A stretch of DNA of 46,563 nucleotides from Desulfobacteraceae bacterium (GTDB lineage Bacteria; Desulfobacterota; Desulfobacteria; Desulfobacterales; JAABTS01): the NCBI GenBank assembly GCA_011389735.1, contig JAABTS010000026.1, positions 1 to 46,563 of the forward strand, in the 5' to 3' direction. Under the pieces are notes generated by a model that saw only the letters and a program-made list of their open reading frames with translations, ran no database searches and was not told where the DNA came from. This document shows, piece after piece, positions 1-8,297 of the stretch; position 1 is the first letter of the stretch; each line of letters starts with the position of its first letter. The position numbers and the translations under genes were made by a program.

Positions 1-78
1 TACCCTCTCGCGGCAAACGGGGATTGCAAATCCACTTGGAGCGTGAGGAGGTTTTTGTTCAGCCGCCATATAAGAAGT
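1..78. repeat. REP-like palindromic repeat, copy 1 (window edge)
   Basis: Non-coding GC-rich repeat cut by the window start. It contains the imperfect palindrome GGGGATTGCAAATCCAC at 19-35, followed by a segment (about 38-72) that is nearly identical, in inverted orientation, to 5803-5838. The shared part includes the reverse complement of GGCTGAACAAAAACCTCCTC. Same family as 5803-5937, with related palindromes inside 13654-13863. It lies downstream of flgD, between flgD and whatever follows to the left. No coding potential seen. Confidence 0.7.
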
Positions 79-122
79 TATACCCGATCATTCGAATTAA
101 ATCACGCCGTCAGGAGTCGGTT

Positions 123-797
123 TCAAGATTCGGATACGCTTTTCACAGCATCCACGGGAACTTCGGCTGAACCAAGATCAAGGTAAGCCGTCCCGCCTTT
201 AAAAATGACACGCATCACCTCTCCGGTCATGGCCGTTCGAGCTGTAACCATATTCCCGTGAACATCCGTTGCAGAGACCTCAAATGTGTAGGCGCCGTCC
301 GGAAGCGTTTTCCCGGATGCGTCGGTTCCATCCCAGGAAAATTGATGATCCCCCGCCGACATTGGCCCTTTTTCAATCGTTCCGGCATAACGCCCATAAG
401 CATCGTAAATGCTTATGTAAACCGCATCCGAATCATTGTTCAGCGTAATGCTGAGATCATTTGTTGCATTTCCATCGCTCAAATACGCCGTATTTCCTTC
501 GGCCTTGATTGTTTTCCCGATATAATCGACCGCCTGATTTTTGGCCGCCGCAGCCTGGCTCACATTCAGCGCTCCCAGAGAATCATTCACCGCAGTCAAC
601 TGGTCCAGAGAACTGAACTGCGCCAGTTGCGCTGTAAATTCGGTCCCGTTCATAGGGTTTAAGGGGTCTTGAGCTTTAAGTTGAGCTATCAGCAATTCCA
701 GGAATTCGGTCTGCCCCAACTGATCCGCTTTTGTTGCTGATGGGGTTGTGTTCGAGCTTGCAGGAAGTTGCTGTCCCTGGATTTCAGAAACCGGCAT
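123..797 (-). CDS. flgD: Flagellar hook assembly scaffold FlgD
   Basis: FlgD caps the growing hook, is needed for polymerisation of hook protein FlgE, and is removed once the hook is complete. The 224-residue protein has the conserved N-terminal FlgD segment at about 29-67 (motifs QTEFLELL, QLKAQDPLNPM, FSSLDQL). A C-terminal FlgD Ig/tudor-like beta region follows at about 85-215, with the typical ISIYDAYGR and SWDGTDASG stretches. Length matches the family. The ATG at 797 has a GGAGG 6 bases upstream. It is the last gene of the flagellar cluster inside the window; by usual gene order flgE should lie to the left. A palindromic element separates it from fliK. Confidence 0.96.
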   Translation of the reverse strand: MPVSEIQGQQLPASSNTTPSATKADQLGQTEFLELLIAQLKAQDPLNPMNGTEFTAQLAQFSSLDQLTAVNDSLGALNVSQAAAAKNQAVDYIGKTIKAEGNTAYLSDGNATNDLSITLNNDSDAVYISIYDAYGRYAGTIEKGPMSAGDHQFSWDGTDASGKTLPDGAYTFEVSATDVHGNMVTARTAMTGEVMRVIFKGGTAYLDLGSAEVPVDAVKSVSES

Positions 798-1101
798 AAA
801 GCCTCCAAAAATAAAATGTTAACAGATGGCAGTAAAAGTTCATCAAGTTAGATATAGCCTTTCAGATATTAAATTTCAGTGCGTAATCGGTCGGAGATAT
901 ACGACTTGTATTATCTCCACCCTCTATCCTTCTGAAATATAATATCTGAAACATATAGCAAATTCCATACCACCTTCCCTGGGATCCGGGAAGGAGATTC
1001 GCCTGATGTCGATTCGTATTAAAATACAGCGGGTTGGAAATACAGGCAGGGAATAAAGAATTAAAGACAGGGCGCGACCACCGGCAATATTCACCCGGTG
1101 T
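798..1101. other. 304-bp gap between fliK and flgD
   Basis: Contains the palindromic element at 853-957 and otherwise no convincing gene, terminator or promoter. The open frame 924-1109 on the minus strand crosses the repeat and the end of fliK and is taken as chance. Confidence 0.6.
853..957 (+). repeat. Palindromic MITE-like element, family A, copy 1
   Basis: About 105 bp. The left end is TATAGCCTTTCAGATATTAA and the right end, read on the other strand, is TATATGTTTCAGATATTATA: imperfect terminal inverted repeats. The core shares the order TCGGAGATATACGA...TATTATCTCC with other copies (an inner hairpin), so it is a diverged full-length copy. Strand denotes core orientation relative to the copy at 13489-13595. 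It has no coding capacity. Confidence 0.75.
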
Positions 1102-2094
1102 TTATGCAAAAAAATCTATTCTACCGAATCGAAAGGCCGGATCAAGATAAGCGCCCGACAGGAGCGGTGGTTCTGAAGACAGATCCAAAGCCCCGGACCC
1201 GGCCTTCGGAATATCCACTGCTACCCCTTCCTCCGGGGTTTCGTTTTGCGGATCGCTTCCGTTTTGAGAAAGACTGATATCAAGGGTGTCGATTTCAAAT
1301 CCGGAATCGATCAGATCCATTTCGAGCCTGCGAACGCCCCCGTCCAATATTTCTTTGGTCTGAGCGGTGTCAACGACAATTTTGACGGATAAACGATTGT
1401 CGTCAGTGGCGATCTGCATTTTAAGACGTCCGAGAGACGGTGGATCTAGTTCTATTTCCATTTCCGGAATTCCGTCTTTTACAGCGTATGCAATCTTTCC
1501 CGGCAATTTGTTCTCCTGAACGTATTCAGCATGAACCCGAGCAAACGGACGGACGTCCCTATCAATGTGCTTTATTTCTATCGTATCCGACGACTGAACG
1601 CCTGAATTCGGTGTTCGTTGCGCCTCTTTGAAAAATTCGGCGTCTTGCAATTCCGGAAATATTTCTTCAGTGGATTCGCTCTGGGCGGAGGAAAAAATTG
1701 CCGCCGTATCAATCATCCGCCCATGTCCCCGGTTTCCGAGCGGATTAACTTCGGGAGCAGAATTCCTTTGACGGGGCGATGCTTCGGATTCCGGCATTAA
1801 CCCGGCGGGATCCCCGGTTGTCTGATCAACCGCACTTATATTCAAAACAAACGCCGATCGACCATCCCCGGCTTTAGGGCCGTCGCCGTCGCTTATCGCC
1901 GTTTGAGAAAAATGATTTGCAGACGGCGTAAAACAGGCGATTATGGTTTGGAAAATACCGCTGAAATCCGTTTCAGTGTTTTCGGAAACCTGATCCTGAT
2001 TTTCCGGCCCGCCGCTTTTCGTTCCCTGAAGCGCCGGCCCCGTTTCCGAAGGTGAAAAAGGCGGATTCTGCATTACCATCAAGTCCATCGCCAT
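1102..2094 (-). CDS. fliK: Flagellar hook-length control protein FliK
   Basis: FliK is the secreted molecular ruler that sets hook length and switches export specificity by contacting FlhB. The first 200 or so residues are variable, polar and low in similarity, as is normal for this family. The conserved C-terminal hook-length domain lies at about 200-290 and contains ELDPPSLGRLKMQI, followed by an amphipathic stretch and DTLDISLSQ. I chose the ATG at 2094 (330 residues) because AAGGA lies 9 bases upstream; an in-frame TTG at 2103 would sit inside that ribosome-binding site. Position between fliJ and flgD is the standard order. Confidence 0.9.
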   Translation of the reverse strand: MAMDLMVMQNPPFSPSETGPALQGTKSGGPENQDQVSENTETDFSGIFQTIIACFTPSANHFSQTAISDGDGPKAGDGRSAFVLNISAVDQTTGDPAGLMPESEASPRQRNSAPEVNPLGNRGHGRMIDTAAIFSSAQSESTEEIFPELQDAEFFKEAQRTPNSGVQSSDTIEIKHIDRDVRPFARVHAEYVQENKLPGKIAYAVKDGIPEMEIELDPPSLGRLKMQIATDDNRLSVKIVVDTAQTKEILDGGVRRLEMDLIDSGFEIDTLDISLSQNGSDPQNETPEEGVAVDIPKAGSGALDLSSEPPLLSGAYLDPAFRFGRIDFFA

Positions 2095-2120
2095 TTTAAT
2101 CAATCCTTGCAGTTTTTACA

Positions 2121-2229
2121 TATCATCTTTTTGAATTAAATTTCACTGCATTGTGGGCCCGGGATATAAGAATCTTATTTTCCCAGGCCTGCGGACGAGT
2201 GGAATTTAAATTCTAAAAAAAGTAGAATA
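2121..2229 (+). repeat. Palindromic MITE-like element, family A, copy 2
   Basis: Diverged full-length copy in the gap between fliJ and fliK. The left arm includes TTGAATTAAATTTCACTGC, the right arm GAGTGGAATTTAAATTC, and the core GGGCCCGGGATATAAGAATC aligns with GGCCTGGGATATACGAATAC of the 13489-13595 copy. The outermost bases are eroded, so the boundaries are approximate. Confidence 0.7.
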
Positions 2230-2254
2230 TCAGAAACAGTGATAAATGCAAATT

Positions 2255-2701
2255 TCATACCATATCGTTCGTCCGATTATACCGGTTGATGGCGATTTCT
2301 CCTAACAATTTAAGTTCGTTGCGCTTCATTTCCCTATGGAACTCAAGGGCCTGTTTTTCTTTCAACCGTTCCAAAATTTTTCTGTTTTTGACTGCTTCCA
2401 TAAGCTCGGCGTGCTTTTGATCCGCTACTTTTTCAAACCTGCGGATCTCCTTCAGTATTTTCCGAATATCGATCCGTATTTGTTCCAAATAGTGAACATA
2501 AAGAAGATGTTCTGAAATTGTAGACTTTTTTTGAATTCGCCGTTGAAGATCCATAGCTGACTGTTTTTCATTATTTCTGAGGCGTTTGAGGCGTTCCCGG
2601 ATTTCGATCACCGCTTGCCGGGCGTCGGAGTAATCCTTTTGTTTGATTTCCTCAAGGTATCGTCTGTGTATCAGAACGGATTCAAATTTGAACACCGGCA
2701 T
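2255..2701 (-). CDS. fliJ: Flagellar export chaperone/stalk protein FliJ
   Basis: FliJ is the small coiled-coil stalk that sits in the FliI hexamer, links the ATPase to FlhA and escorts chaperone traffic. The 148-residue protein begins MPVFKFESVLIHRRYLEE, the typical FliJ start, and is almost wholly charged heptad-type helix with no Gly- or Pro-rich region. That length and its place just after fliI support the call; sequence conservation in FliJ is low, so context carries weight. The ATG at 2701 has only a distant GGGGAAA as ribosome-binding site. A short palindrome separates it from the fliI stop. Confidence 0.88.
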   Translation of the reverse strand: MPVFKFESVLIHRRYLEEIKQKDYSDARQAVIEIRERLKRLRNNEKQSAMDLQRRIQKKSTISEHLLYVHYLEQIRIDIRKILKEIRRFEKVADQKHAELMEAVKNRKILERLKEKQALEFHREMKRNELKLLGEIAINRYNRTNDMV

Positions 2702-2726
2702 AAAACACTATTTCCCCTATTGATCC

Positions 2727-2764
2727 TATAAGTTTTCAGAAATTTAAATTTCTGGAGGACTATA
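2727..2764. repeat. Core-less family A palindrome after fliI
   Basis: A 38-bp near-perfect palindrome made of the two family A ends joined without the usual core: TATAAGTTTTCAGAAATT runs straight into AAATTTCTGGAGGACTATA. It begins directly after the fliI stop codon (2765-2767). It looks like a deletion derivative or minimal form of the element; in RNA it would form a long AU-rich hairpin between fliI and fliJ. Confidence 0.75.
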
Positions 2765-4108
2765 TCAGCCCAGAATTGCTTTCAGCCGACGGACGCTGTC
2801 CTCAAGCGCAGCGTCTTCATCGAATCCCTGCTTTAAATAGGCGTTGACGCTATCGATCAACGATACGGCGTAATCGACCTCGGGGTTGGCTCCCGGCGAA
2901 TAAGCGCCGATATTGATAAGATCCTCAACTTTTCGATAAACAGCAAGCACTTCTTTTATTTTATTGGCGTTTTGTAGATGTTCGGCGTCGATCACGTCAT
3001 TCATGAGGCGGCTGATACTGCCGAGCACATCGACGGCCGGGTAGTGGTTCCGGACGGCCAGTTCCCGTGACAGCACCGTATGGCCGTCCAGGATTCCTCT
3101 TACGGCGTCGGATATGGGTTCATTAAAATCATCGCCTTCAACCAGAACCGTATAAAGGCCGGTGATGGTTCCGTCTCCATCAGCCGTCCCGGCGCGTTCG
3201 AGCAATTTCGGCAACAAAGTGAACACCGACGGGGTGTAACCTTTTGTGGTCGGCGGTTCTCCGGCGGCCAGGCCGACTTCCCGCTGAGCCATGGCGAACC
3301 GTGTCAGGGAATCCATCATCAACACCACATGAGCGCCCTGATCCCGAAAATATTCGGCGATTGTCGTGGCTGTGAACGCGCCGCGCATTCTGATCAACGG
3401 CGGGTGGTCCGACGTAGCCACAACCACCACGGATCGTTTCATGCCGTCCTCCCCCAAATTACGCCGGATAAAATCATTCAGTTCTCTGCCGCGTTCGCCG
3501 ATCAGGGCGATGACATTGACATCAGAATCGCTTTTTCTGGCTATCATGCCCAAAAGCAGACTTTTCCCAACCCCTGATCCGGAAAAAACGCCCATACGCT
3601 GTCCGCGCCCGATCGTCAAAAGGCCGTTGATGGATCGAACACCGACATCCAAGGGCAGGCGGATCGGTTTTCGTTTGATCGGATTGATCGGTTCAGCATA
3701 TAAAGGATATCGGTCTTCGATATAAATTGAACCTTTTCCGTCAATAGGGTTGCCCAGTCCGTCGATTACCCGGCCCATAAGCCCCCGGCCGACGCCGACG
3801 CGCGCTTCCGGCTCCCTCGCCACCACCCGGCTGCCCGGACCAATGCCTCTGGTTTCCACAAGCGGCATGAGAATAATTCGATTATCTCGAAACCCGATGA
3901 CTTCGGCTCGAAACTTCTCTTTGGAGGTATCGGCTTCATCCGGGTAAACATCACATACATGACCGACTCGAACCGCCGGCCCCATGGCCTCGATCACAAG
4001 CCCGACCACTTTGACGACCCGGCCGCTGAATCGAATCGGATTCACCGTTTCCAGACCCGTATGGTATTTTTTCAAATCAATGGCCGGTTCACCATTCATC
4101 ATTGCCAT
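2765..4108 (-). CDS. fliI: Flagellar export ATPase FliI
   Basis: FliI is the F1-beta-like ATPase of the flagellar type III export gate; it forms a hexamer at the base of the machine with FliH and FliJ. The 447 residues fit the family. Seen directly: Walker A SGSGVGKS at 176-183, the catalytic GERGRE loop shortly after, VVVATSDHPPL, the MMDSLTRFAMAQREVGLAAGEPP signature in the central domain, and a C-terminal helical domain. The ATG at 4108 gives MAMMNGEP; the next ATG is two codons on, and neither has a strong ribosome-binding site. It lies 12 bases downstream of fliH, so the pair is probably translated from one message. Confidence 0.98.
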   Translation of the reverse strand: MAMMNGEPAIDLKKYHTGLETVNPIRFSGRVVKVVGLVIEAMGPAVRVGHVCDVYPDEADTSKEKFRAEVIGFRDNRIILMPLVETRGIGPGSRVVAREPEARVGVGRGLMGRVIDGLGNPIDGKGSIYIEDRYPLYAEPINPIKRKPIRLPLDVGVRSINGLLTIGRGQRMGVFSGSGVGKSLLLGMIARKSDSDVNVIALIGERGRELNDFIRRNLGEDGMKRSVVVVATSDHPPLIRMRGAFTATTIAEYFRDQGAHVVLMMDSLTRFAMAQREVGLAAGEPPTTKGYTPSVFTLLPKLLERAGTADGDGTITGLYTVLVEGDDFNEPISDAVRGILDGHTVLSRELAVRNHYPAVDVLGSISRLMNDVIDAEHLQNANKIKEVLAVYRKVEDLINIGAYSPGANPEVDYAVSLIDSVNAYLKQGFDEDAALEDSVRRLKAILG

Positions 4109-4120
4109 GTTTCGCCGATT

Positions 4121-4825
4121 TCAAGGAAGAAGAGCTTCAAGAGCTTCTTCAACCGCCTGGATCCGTGATCCCACGCGAGCGTCCACGATACCAAAATCCG
4201 TTTCGATAAGGCACCCGCCTCTTTCAATCGCACCGTCCCCGACGACCGTGATTTCCTTGCCTTTTTCGATCATATCCTTGATCAATGATTCAGCTTCCTG
4301 AACCAATTCCACATCTTCCGGGTGCAATCGAATTTTTACGGTGCGATAATCTTTGACAATATCCAGGGCGTCCCGGACCGCCTGCACCACGATTTCCCGG
4401 TCGGCTTCGATCCTGCGCCGAATCACTTTTTCAGCCACCGCAAAAGCCAGAAGTACGCATTGTTCTTCAAAACCTCGATAGAGCTTATCCCGAGTTTCGG
4501 CCAATTCCGAAACAGAGTTCCCAAGGTTGTCCAGTAAATCGCCCAGGCGTTTTCTTTCGGCTGCGACGCCGTCATCCTTGCCTGCGGCGTATCCTTCGGA
4601 ATAGGCGACGGCTCTTGCAGCCTCCAACTTTTCCTCGGTTGATTCATCCGCGCGCGGAACTCCGTTTTCGCCGCCGTCTTCATATCGAATCCGCGTAAAG
4701 CCGTTTTCACTCGCATTCCCGGATCTCGTCCGAACGTTATCGAAAGTATATTCTTTAAACGTTTCCGAAGCCCTGCTCACGCTAAATTTGGGCCTGAATG
4801 CGTCACTCAACGAATTGTTCTCCAA
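4121..4825 (-). CDS. fliH: Flagellar export ATPase regulator FliH
   Basis: FliH binds and restrains FliI and anchors it to the C ring. The 234-residue frame has a poorly conserved polar N-terminal third, a long charged helix (about 65-130) with the EGYAAGKDDG stretch typical of FliH/YscL proteins, and the C-terminal FliH domain (about 110-225) with LAFAVAEKVI and KIRLHPEDVELV. There is no in-frame ATG near the start. TTG at 4825 overlaps the end of fliG by 23 bases. A second TTG at 4810 has TTTGGAG 9 bases upstream and may be the true start. The overlap suggests translational coupling with fliG. Confidence 0.9.
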   Translation of the reverse strand: MENNSLSDAFRPKFSVSRASETFKEYTFDNVRTRSGNASENGFTRIRYEDGGENGVPRADESTEEKLEAARAVAYSEGYAAGKDDGVAAERKRLGDLLDNLGNSVSELAETRDKLYRGFEEQCVLLAFAVAEKVIRRRIEADREIVVQAVRDALDIVKDYRTVKIRLHPEDVELVQEAESLIKDMIEKGKEITVVGDGAIERGGCLIETDFGIVDARVGSRIQAVEEALEALLP

Positions 4826-5756
4826 ATCCTCTGCGCACCGAAAGCTCTCCCTCCACTTCCATATCCTGAATGATTTTGAGGATCAATTGCTGGGTATCCT
4901 CCACTTCTTTCATTCGAATGGGGCCTAACACCTCCATTTCTTCTTTCAGAATATCACCTGCCCGTTCCGACATATTCCGAAACGTTTTCTCCTTGACTTC
5001 TTCGGACGCGCCTTTAAGCGCAACAGCGAGTTCTCGAGTGCCGACACGTCGCAACACCTGCTGAAATCCTCTATCATCAATCAGAATCAGATCGTCAAAA
5101 ACGAACATACGCCGTTTCACCTCTACGACCATCAATGGATCATCGTCTTCGATTCCTTCCAGTATATCCTGAGAGGTCGCTGAATCCATCTGATTCAAAA
5201 TATCGGCCAGGCAATCAAGTCCGCCGATTTCTTTTGACGCTGGGGCCTGTTTTTCTCTCAGTATGTCCTCGAAAACTCTGTTCACTTCTTCGACCATTTC
5301 AAAATCGAATTTATTGGCTGATGCGATTCTCACGGCGACCTGAGTCCGGATGTCTTCAGATAGTCTTGAAAGCACGGCCCCTGCGACATCGGGTCTCAAA
5401 TGCACCAGAATCACGGCTATGGTCTGAGGATGTTCGTTCCGGATCAATTCCGCCAGGTCATCCGGATCACGCATATTCAAGGATTCAAAATTAGAAGAAA
5501 ATCCATAAGCGGCGGTTCCGGCGGCGGCCCGCGATCCAGGCCGGTTTTCATAATTAGACGCCGTCGCCTCCATAAATTCCCGCGCCACTTTTTCCTTGAT
5601 ATCCCCGGATATTTCATCAAGGTGGGAAAGGCGACTCTGAATTAAATCCTTTTCGGATTCGCTGAAGCCCTCGAGGATTTCTTCGGCCATCCGCCTGCCC
5701 AACGATTGGATCAGGATGGCCACCTTCAAGGACCCGTCTAGCTGCTTCGGATCCAT
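4803..5756 (-). CDS. fliG: Flagellar motor switch protein FliG
   Basis: FliG is the C-ring rotor protein that meets the stator and generates torque. The family N-terminal domain begins LDGSLKVAILIQSLG. The middle domain has the EHPQTIAVILVHLRP motif (the EHPQ signature), and the C-terminal domain carries the charged torque helix region near DLILIDDRGFQQVLRRV. I prefer the ATG at 5756 (317 residues, starting MDPKQL) over the TTG at 5774, because the family begins at this point. Neither has a recognisable ribosome-binding site. A REP-like repeat lies in the 197-bp gap after fliF, a place where these two genes are usually tightly coupled. Confidence 0.96.
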   Translation of the reverse strand: MDPKQLDGSLKVAILIQSLGRRMAEEILEGFSESEKDLIQSRLSHLDEISGDIKEKVAREFMEATASNYENRPGSRAAAGTAAYGFSSNFESLNMRDPDDLAELIRNEHPQTIAVILVHLRPDVAGAVLSRLSEDIRTQVAVRIASANKFDFEMVEEVNRVFEDILREKQAPASKEIGGLDCLADILNQMDSATSQDILEGIEDDDPLMVVEVKRRMFVFDDLILIDDRGFQQVLRRVGTRELAVALKGASEEVKEKTFRNMSERAGDILKEEMEVLGPIRMKEVEDTQQLILKIIQDMEVEGELSVRRGFGEQFVE

Positions 5757-5802
5757 ATATGCTATCGACTGCAATATCGTTATGATCTGTAAACGCCGGG
5801 TT

Positions 5803-5937
5803 TATATAGTGGCTGAACAAAAACCTCCTCACGCTCCCAGGGGATTTGTAATCCCCATTGGCCACGAGATAGGACACGCGGGTTACAAACCCGCTCAGAG
5901 CCGCATTTTGAGACTTTTCGTTCAAGCACTATATAAC
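5803..5937. repeat. REP-like palindromic repeat, copy 2 (between fliF and fliG)
   Basis: GC-rich non-coding repeat with two 17-bp palindromes: GGGGATTTGTAATCCCC at 5840-5856 and GCGGGTTACAAACCCGC at 5878-5894. The part at about 5803-5870 is an inverted copy of 1-72, so the two copies face each other across flgD to fliG. The element fills most of the fliF-fliG gap. The pattern resembles REP sequences that are mobilised by Y1-type (RAYT) transposases; no such transposase gene is in the window. Confidence 0.75.
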
Positions 5938-5953
5938 TTAATCTTAATCCCGG

Positions 5954-7546
5954 TCACCGATTTTCCTTCATCCAATCACGAAGCGTTCGAATCGAAGCAT
6001 CCGGTTCATTCCTGATTTTAGTCCTGGCCTGTTCCAGATATGATTCTGTTTTACCACCTGCGTACTCCCTTTCCACTTCGCCGACGGTCATGGGGAGCTG
6101 CCTTAAGATTTCGCTTTCCCGCGCCGATATGGTTGTAATCCATTTTAAAATCGGACGAAACAAAAAAATATAAAAAAGAAGCAAAATGATGATAATAAAC
6201 CCGTACTTGATAAAGTTTCCCGTATCAACCCCTCTGCCCCAATCTTCTTCAATAAGCCCTTCCTTTTGAGGAGTGCGCTCAAACCGAATGTTTTCGACTT
6301 CCACCCAATCGCCCCGATCTTCATCGTAATTGACGGCCCTTTGCACAATTCGTTTTATTTTGGCCATTTCATCGGGCGACCGCTGTACATATTCCATTTT
6401 ATCGGTTTGAACGGTGCGGTTTCCCCGGACGGCTTCGACAGGTTTATAGGTTCCGTCCACAATAACAGCGACCGACAACCGTTTAACCCTGGCGTAAGGT
6501 TCGACGATATGACGAACTACCTTGCCGATCTCATAATTGGATGTTTGCTCATTTTTTCGGAATGTGGGATTTTCACCCGGCGCCGCCGTTCCGTATGATT
6601 GCACGTCCGTCATGTTGGACAGGACGCCCGGGACCCCTCCGGCCTCCACGTCATCACCTCTTGAAATGACGTTGGAAATCTGTTCGCTTCGTGTCACCTT
6701 GTTTTCAGGTTGATACGTTTCTTCGGTTCTTTCATGACGTTCGAAATCAAGGTCGCAGGACAGTCTGACGATAGAATTGTCGGCGCCGAGAACCTCGTCA
6801 AGCATACTTCTAACCCGGTTTTGCAGATATCGTTCCACTCGTTGCTGGTAATCTAACTGGTCGGAACCGGTTCTCATCAACGACGACTCTTTGGAAGCTC
6901 CGGATAAAAGTTTCCCGTCATTGTTGACCACGGTTACATCTTCAGGCCGAAGCCCGTTGACCGCCGAGGACACCAGATGAATGATTCCGTTGATCCGGGC
7001 GTCTCCGAGCCGTTTTCCGGGATGAAGCTTGATGACCACGGAGGCTGTGGCCGGCGTTTCCTTTTCAGTAAACACCGATTCCGACGCCATCACTACATGA
7101 ACCCGGGACGCGCTGACCTCGCTCAAGCTGTTGATACTTCTGGCCAACTCGCCCTGAAGCGCTCTTTGATAATTGACGTTTTGTTCAAAACGGGTGACGC
7201 CGAATTTGGCCGTATCGAAAATCTCAAATCCTACGCCGGCCCCCTGGGGCAAGCCCTTAGATGCGAGAGACATCCGGGTTTCAGAAACCTTGTCGCGAGG
7301 AACCAGGATCGTTCCTGTTCCGGATACTTCATAGGGGATTTTCTCCTCTTTAAGCCTGTTCAAAATAACACCGGCGTCTTCCGCGCTGAGATTCGTGTAC
7401 AACGGATGGTATTCCGGCTTGATTCCCCATATGATGATGTAGGCCAGTAAAGATATAGTGGTTCCGATGACCAGGATAAAGGTCAACTGTTTGGCGAGGC
7501 CGAGGCCTCGAAAAAATTTCACCGGTGATATTTCCGAAGGCGCCAT
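5954..7546 (-). CDS. fliF: Flagellar MS-ring protein FliF
   Basis: FliF forms the inner-membrane MS ring, the first structure of the basal body and the platform for FliG and the export gate. The 530 residues contain a first membrane helix at about 20-41, the ring-building motifs beginning HPLYTNLSAEDAGVIL and including FEIFDTAKFGVTRFEQNVNYQ, a long periplasmic part with a Ser/Gly/Asn-rich loop, and a second membrane helix at about 448-465. A cytoplasmic tail ends SIRTLRDWMKENR, the FliG-binding end. Length is typical. It starts at ATG 7546, 17 bases after the fliE stop. Confidence 0.98.
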   Translation of the reverse strand: MAPSEISPVKFFRGLGLAKQLTFILVIGTTISLLAYIIIWGIKPEYHPLYTNLSAEDAGVILNRLKEEKIPYEVSGTGTILVPRDKVSETRMSLASKGLPQGAGVGFEIFDTAKFGVTRFEQNVNYQRALQGELARSINSLSEVSASRVHVVMASESVFTEKETPATASVVIKLHPGKRLGDARINGIIHLVSSAVNGLRPEDVTVVNNDGKLLSGASKESSLMRTGSDQLDYQQRVERYLQNRVRSMLDEVLGADNSIVRLSCDLDFERHERTEETYQPENKVTRSEQISNVISRGDDVEAGGVPGVLSNMTDVQSYGTAAPGENPTFRKNEQTSNYEIGKVVRHIVEPYARVKRLSVAVIVDGTYKPVEAVRGNRTVQTDKMEYVQRSPDEMAKIKRIVQRAVNYDEDRGDWVEVENIRFERTPQKEGLIEEDWGRGVDTGNFIKYGFIIIILLLFYIFLFRPILKWITTISARESEILRQLPMTVGEVEREYAGGKTESYLEQARTKIRNEPDASIRTLRDWMKENR

Positions 7547-7563
7547 ATTGTTTATATATAATG

Positions 7564-7866
7564 TTATATCTGCATGTTGCGGACTTCTTCGTAAGCCCTT
7601 CTGGCGCGATTGACGACCTCTGTCATCAATTTAAAAGACACATCGGCTTTTTGTATGGCGATCATGGTCTTATGAATATCCGGCGCGCCGCCTTGCACGA
7701 ATTCCTCGATGGCCGATTCTTTTTCCTGTTGAATCTGATCCGCGTTTTCAATCATATCCGTCAAAATCCGTCCAAAGGATTCCTCCGGAAATTTTTGATC
7801 AGCCGCACGGATTCCGAATTCCCTTTCAAAAGCGGCTAAATTGCCGATAGTCGATATATCCTGCAT
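7564..7866 (-). CDS. fliE: Flagellar hook-basal body protein FliE
   Basis: FliE is the small adaptor that joins the MS ring to the proximal rod. The 100-residue protein matches the family length and ends in the conserved helix pair with IHKTMIAIQKADVSFKLM and EVVNRARRAYEEVRNMQI-type sequence, the FliE signature. It starts two bases beyond the flgC stop and runs into fliF 17 bases later, so all four genes flgB-flgC-fliE-fliF are tightly packed and surely co-transcribed. Confidence 0.97.
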   Translation of the reverse strand: MQDISTIGNLAAFEREFGIRAADQKFPEESFGRILTDMIENADQIQQEKESAIEEFVQGGAPDIHKTMIAIQKADVSFKLMTEVVNRARRAYEEVRNMQI

Positions 7867-7868
7867 GA

Positions 7869-8297
7869 TTACACTCCTATATTCAGAGCCGTTCCGGCCA
7901 TTTGCCGGGTTGTTTGAAACGCGGCGATGTTCGCTTCGTAACTCCTTGATGCTGAAATTAAATTCACCATTTCTTCCATCAAATCGACGTTCGGCATCGC
8001 GACATACCCATCGTCGTTGGCGTCTGGATGATAAGGGTCATATTTCAGGGGGTGAGGCCGGGAATCTTCAATTATCCCGGCCACCCGGACACCGGCGCCT
8101 GAAACCCGGTTTTCCGGATACCCAGTTGCCGTTTCCAAAGCCGCAGCGGTAAACACGACATCCTGACGGCGATAGGGGCCGCCCTGGGATGTCCGTGTCG
8201 TGTTTATATTCGCCAGATTCCGGGACGCCACGTTCATTCGAATTCGTTGGGCGGTCAATCCCGACGCGCTAATATTCATGGATGAAAAAAAACTCAT
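7869..8297 (-). CDS. flgC: Flagellar proximal rod protein FlgC
   Basis: FlgC is one of the proximal rod subunits. The 142 residues show the N-terminal rod/hook signature (SSMNISASGLTAQRIRMNV, ASRNLANINTTRT) and the C-terminal partner helix with ASRSYEANIAAFQTTRQM. Between them is the FlgC-specific YDPYHPDANDDGYVAMPNV stretch. The start ATG overlaps the flgB stop in an ATGA arrangement, which indicates translational coupling. Confidence 0.98.
   Translation of the reverse strand: MSFFSSMNISASGLTAQRIRMNVASRNLANINTTRTSQGGPYRRQDVVFTAAALETATGYPENRVSGAGVRVAGIIEDSRPHPLKYDPYHPDANDDGYVAMPNVDLMEEMVNLISASRSYEANIAAFQTTRQMAGTALNIGV

Noticed and set aside
924-1109. Minus-strand open frame of 61 codons between fliK and flgD
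   Set aside because: It runs through the palindromic element and overlaps the end of fliK; composition is not protein-like and no ribosome-binding site is seen.
5617-5925. Minus-strand open frame of 102 codons at the fliF-fliG junction
   Set aside because: Its first half is the translation of the REP-like repeat and the rest lies out of frame inside fliG.
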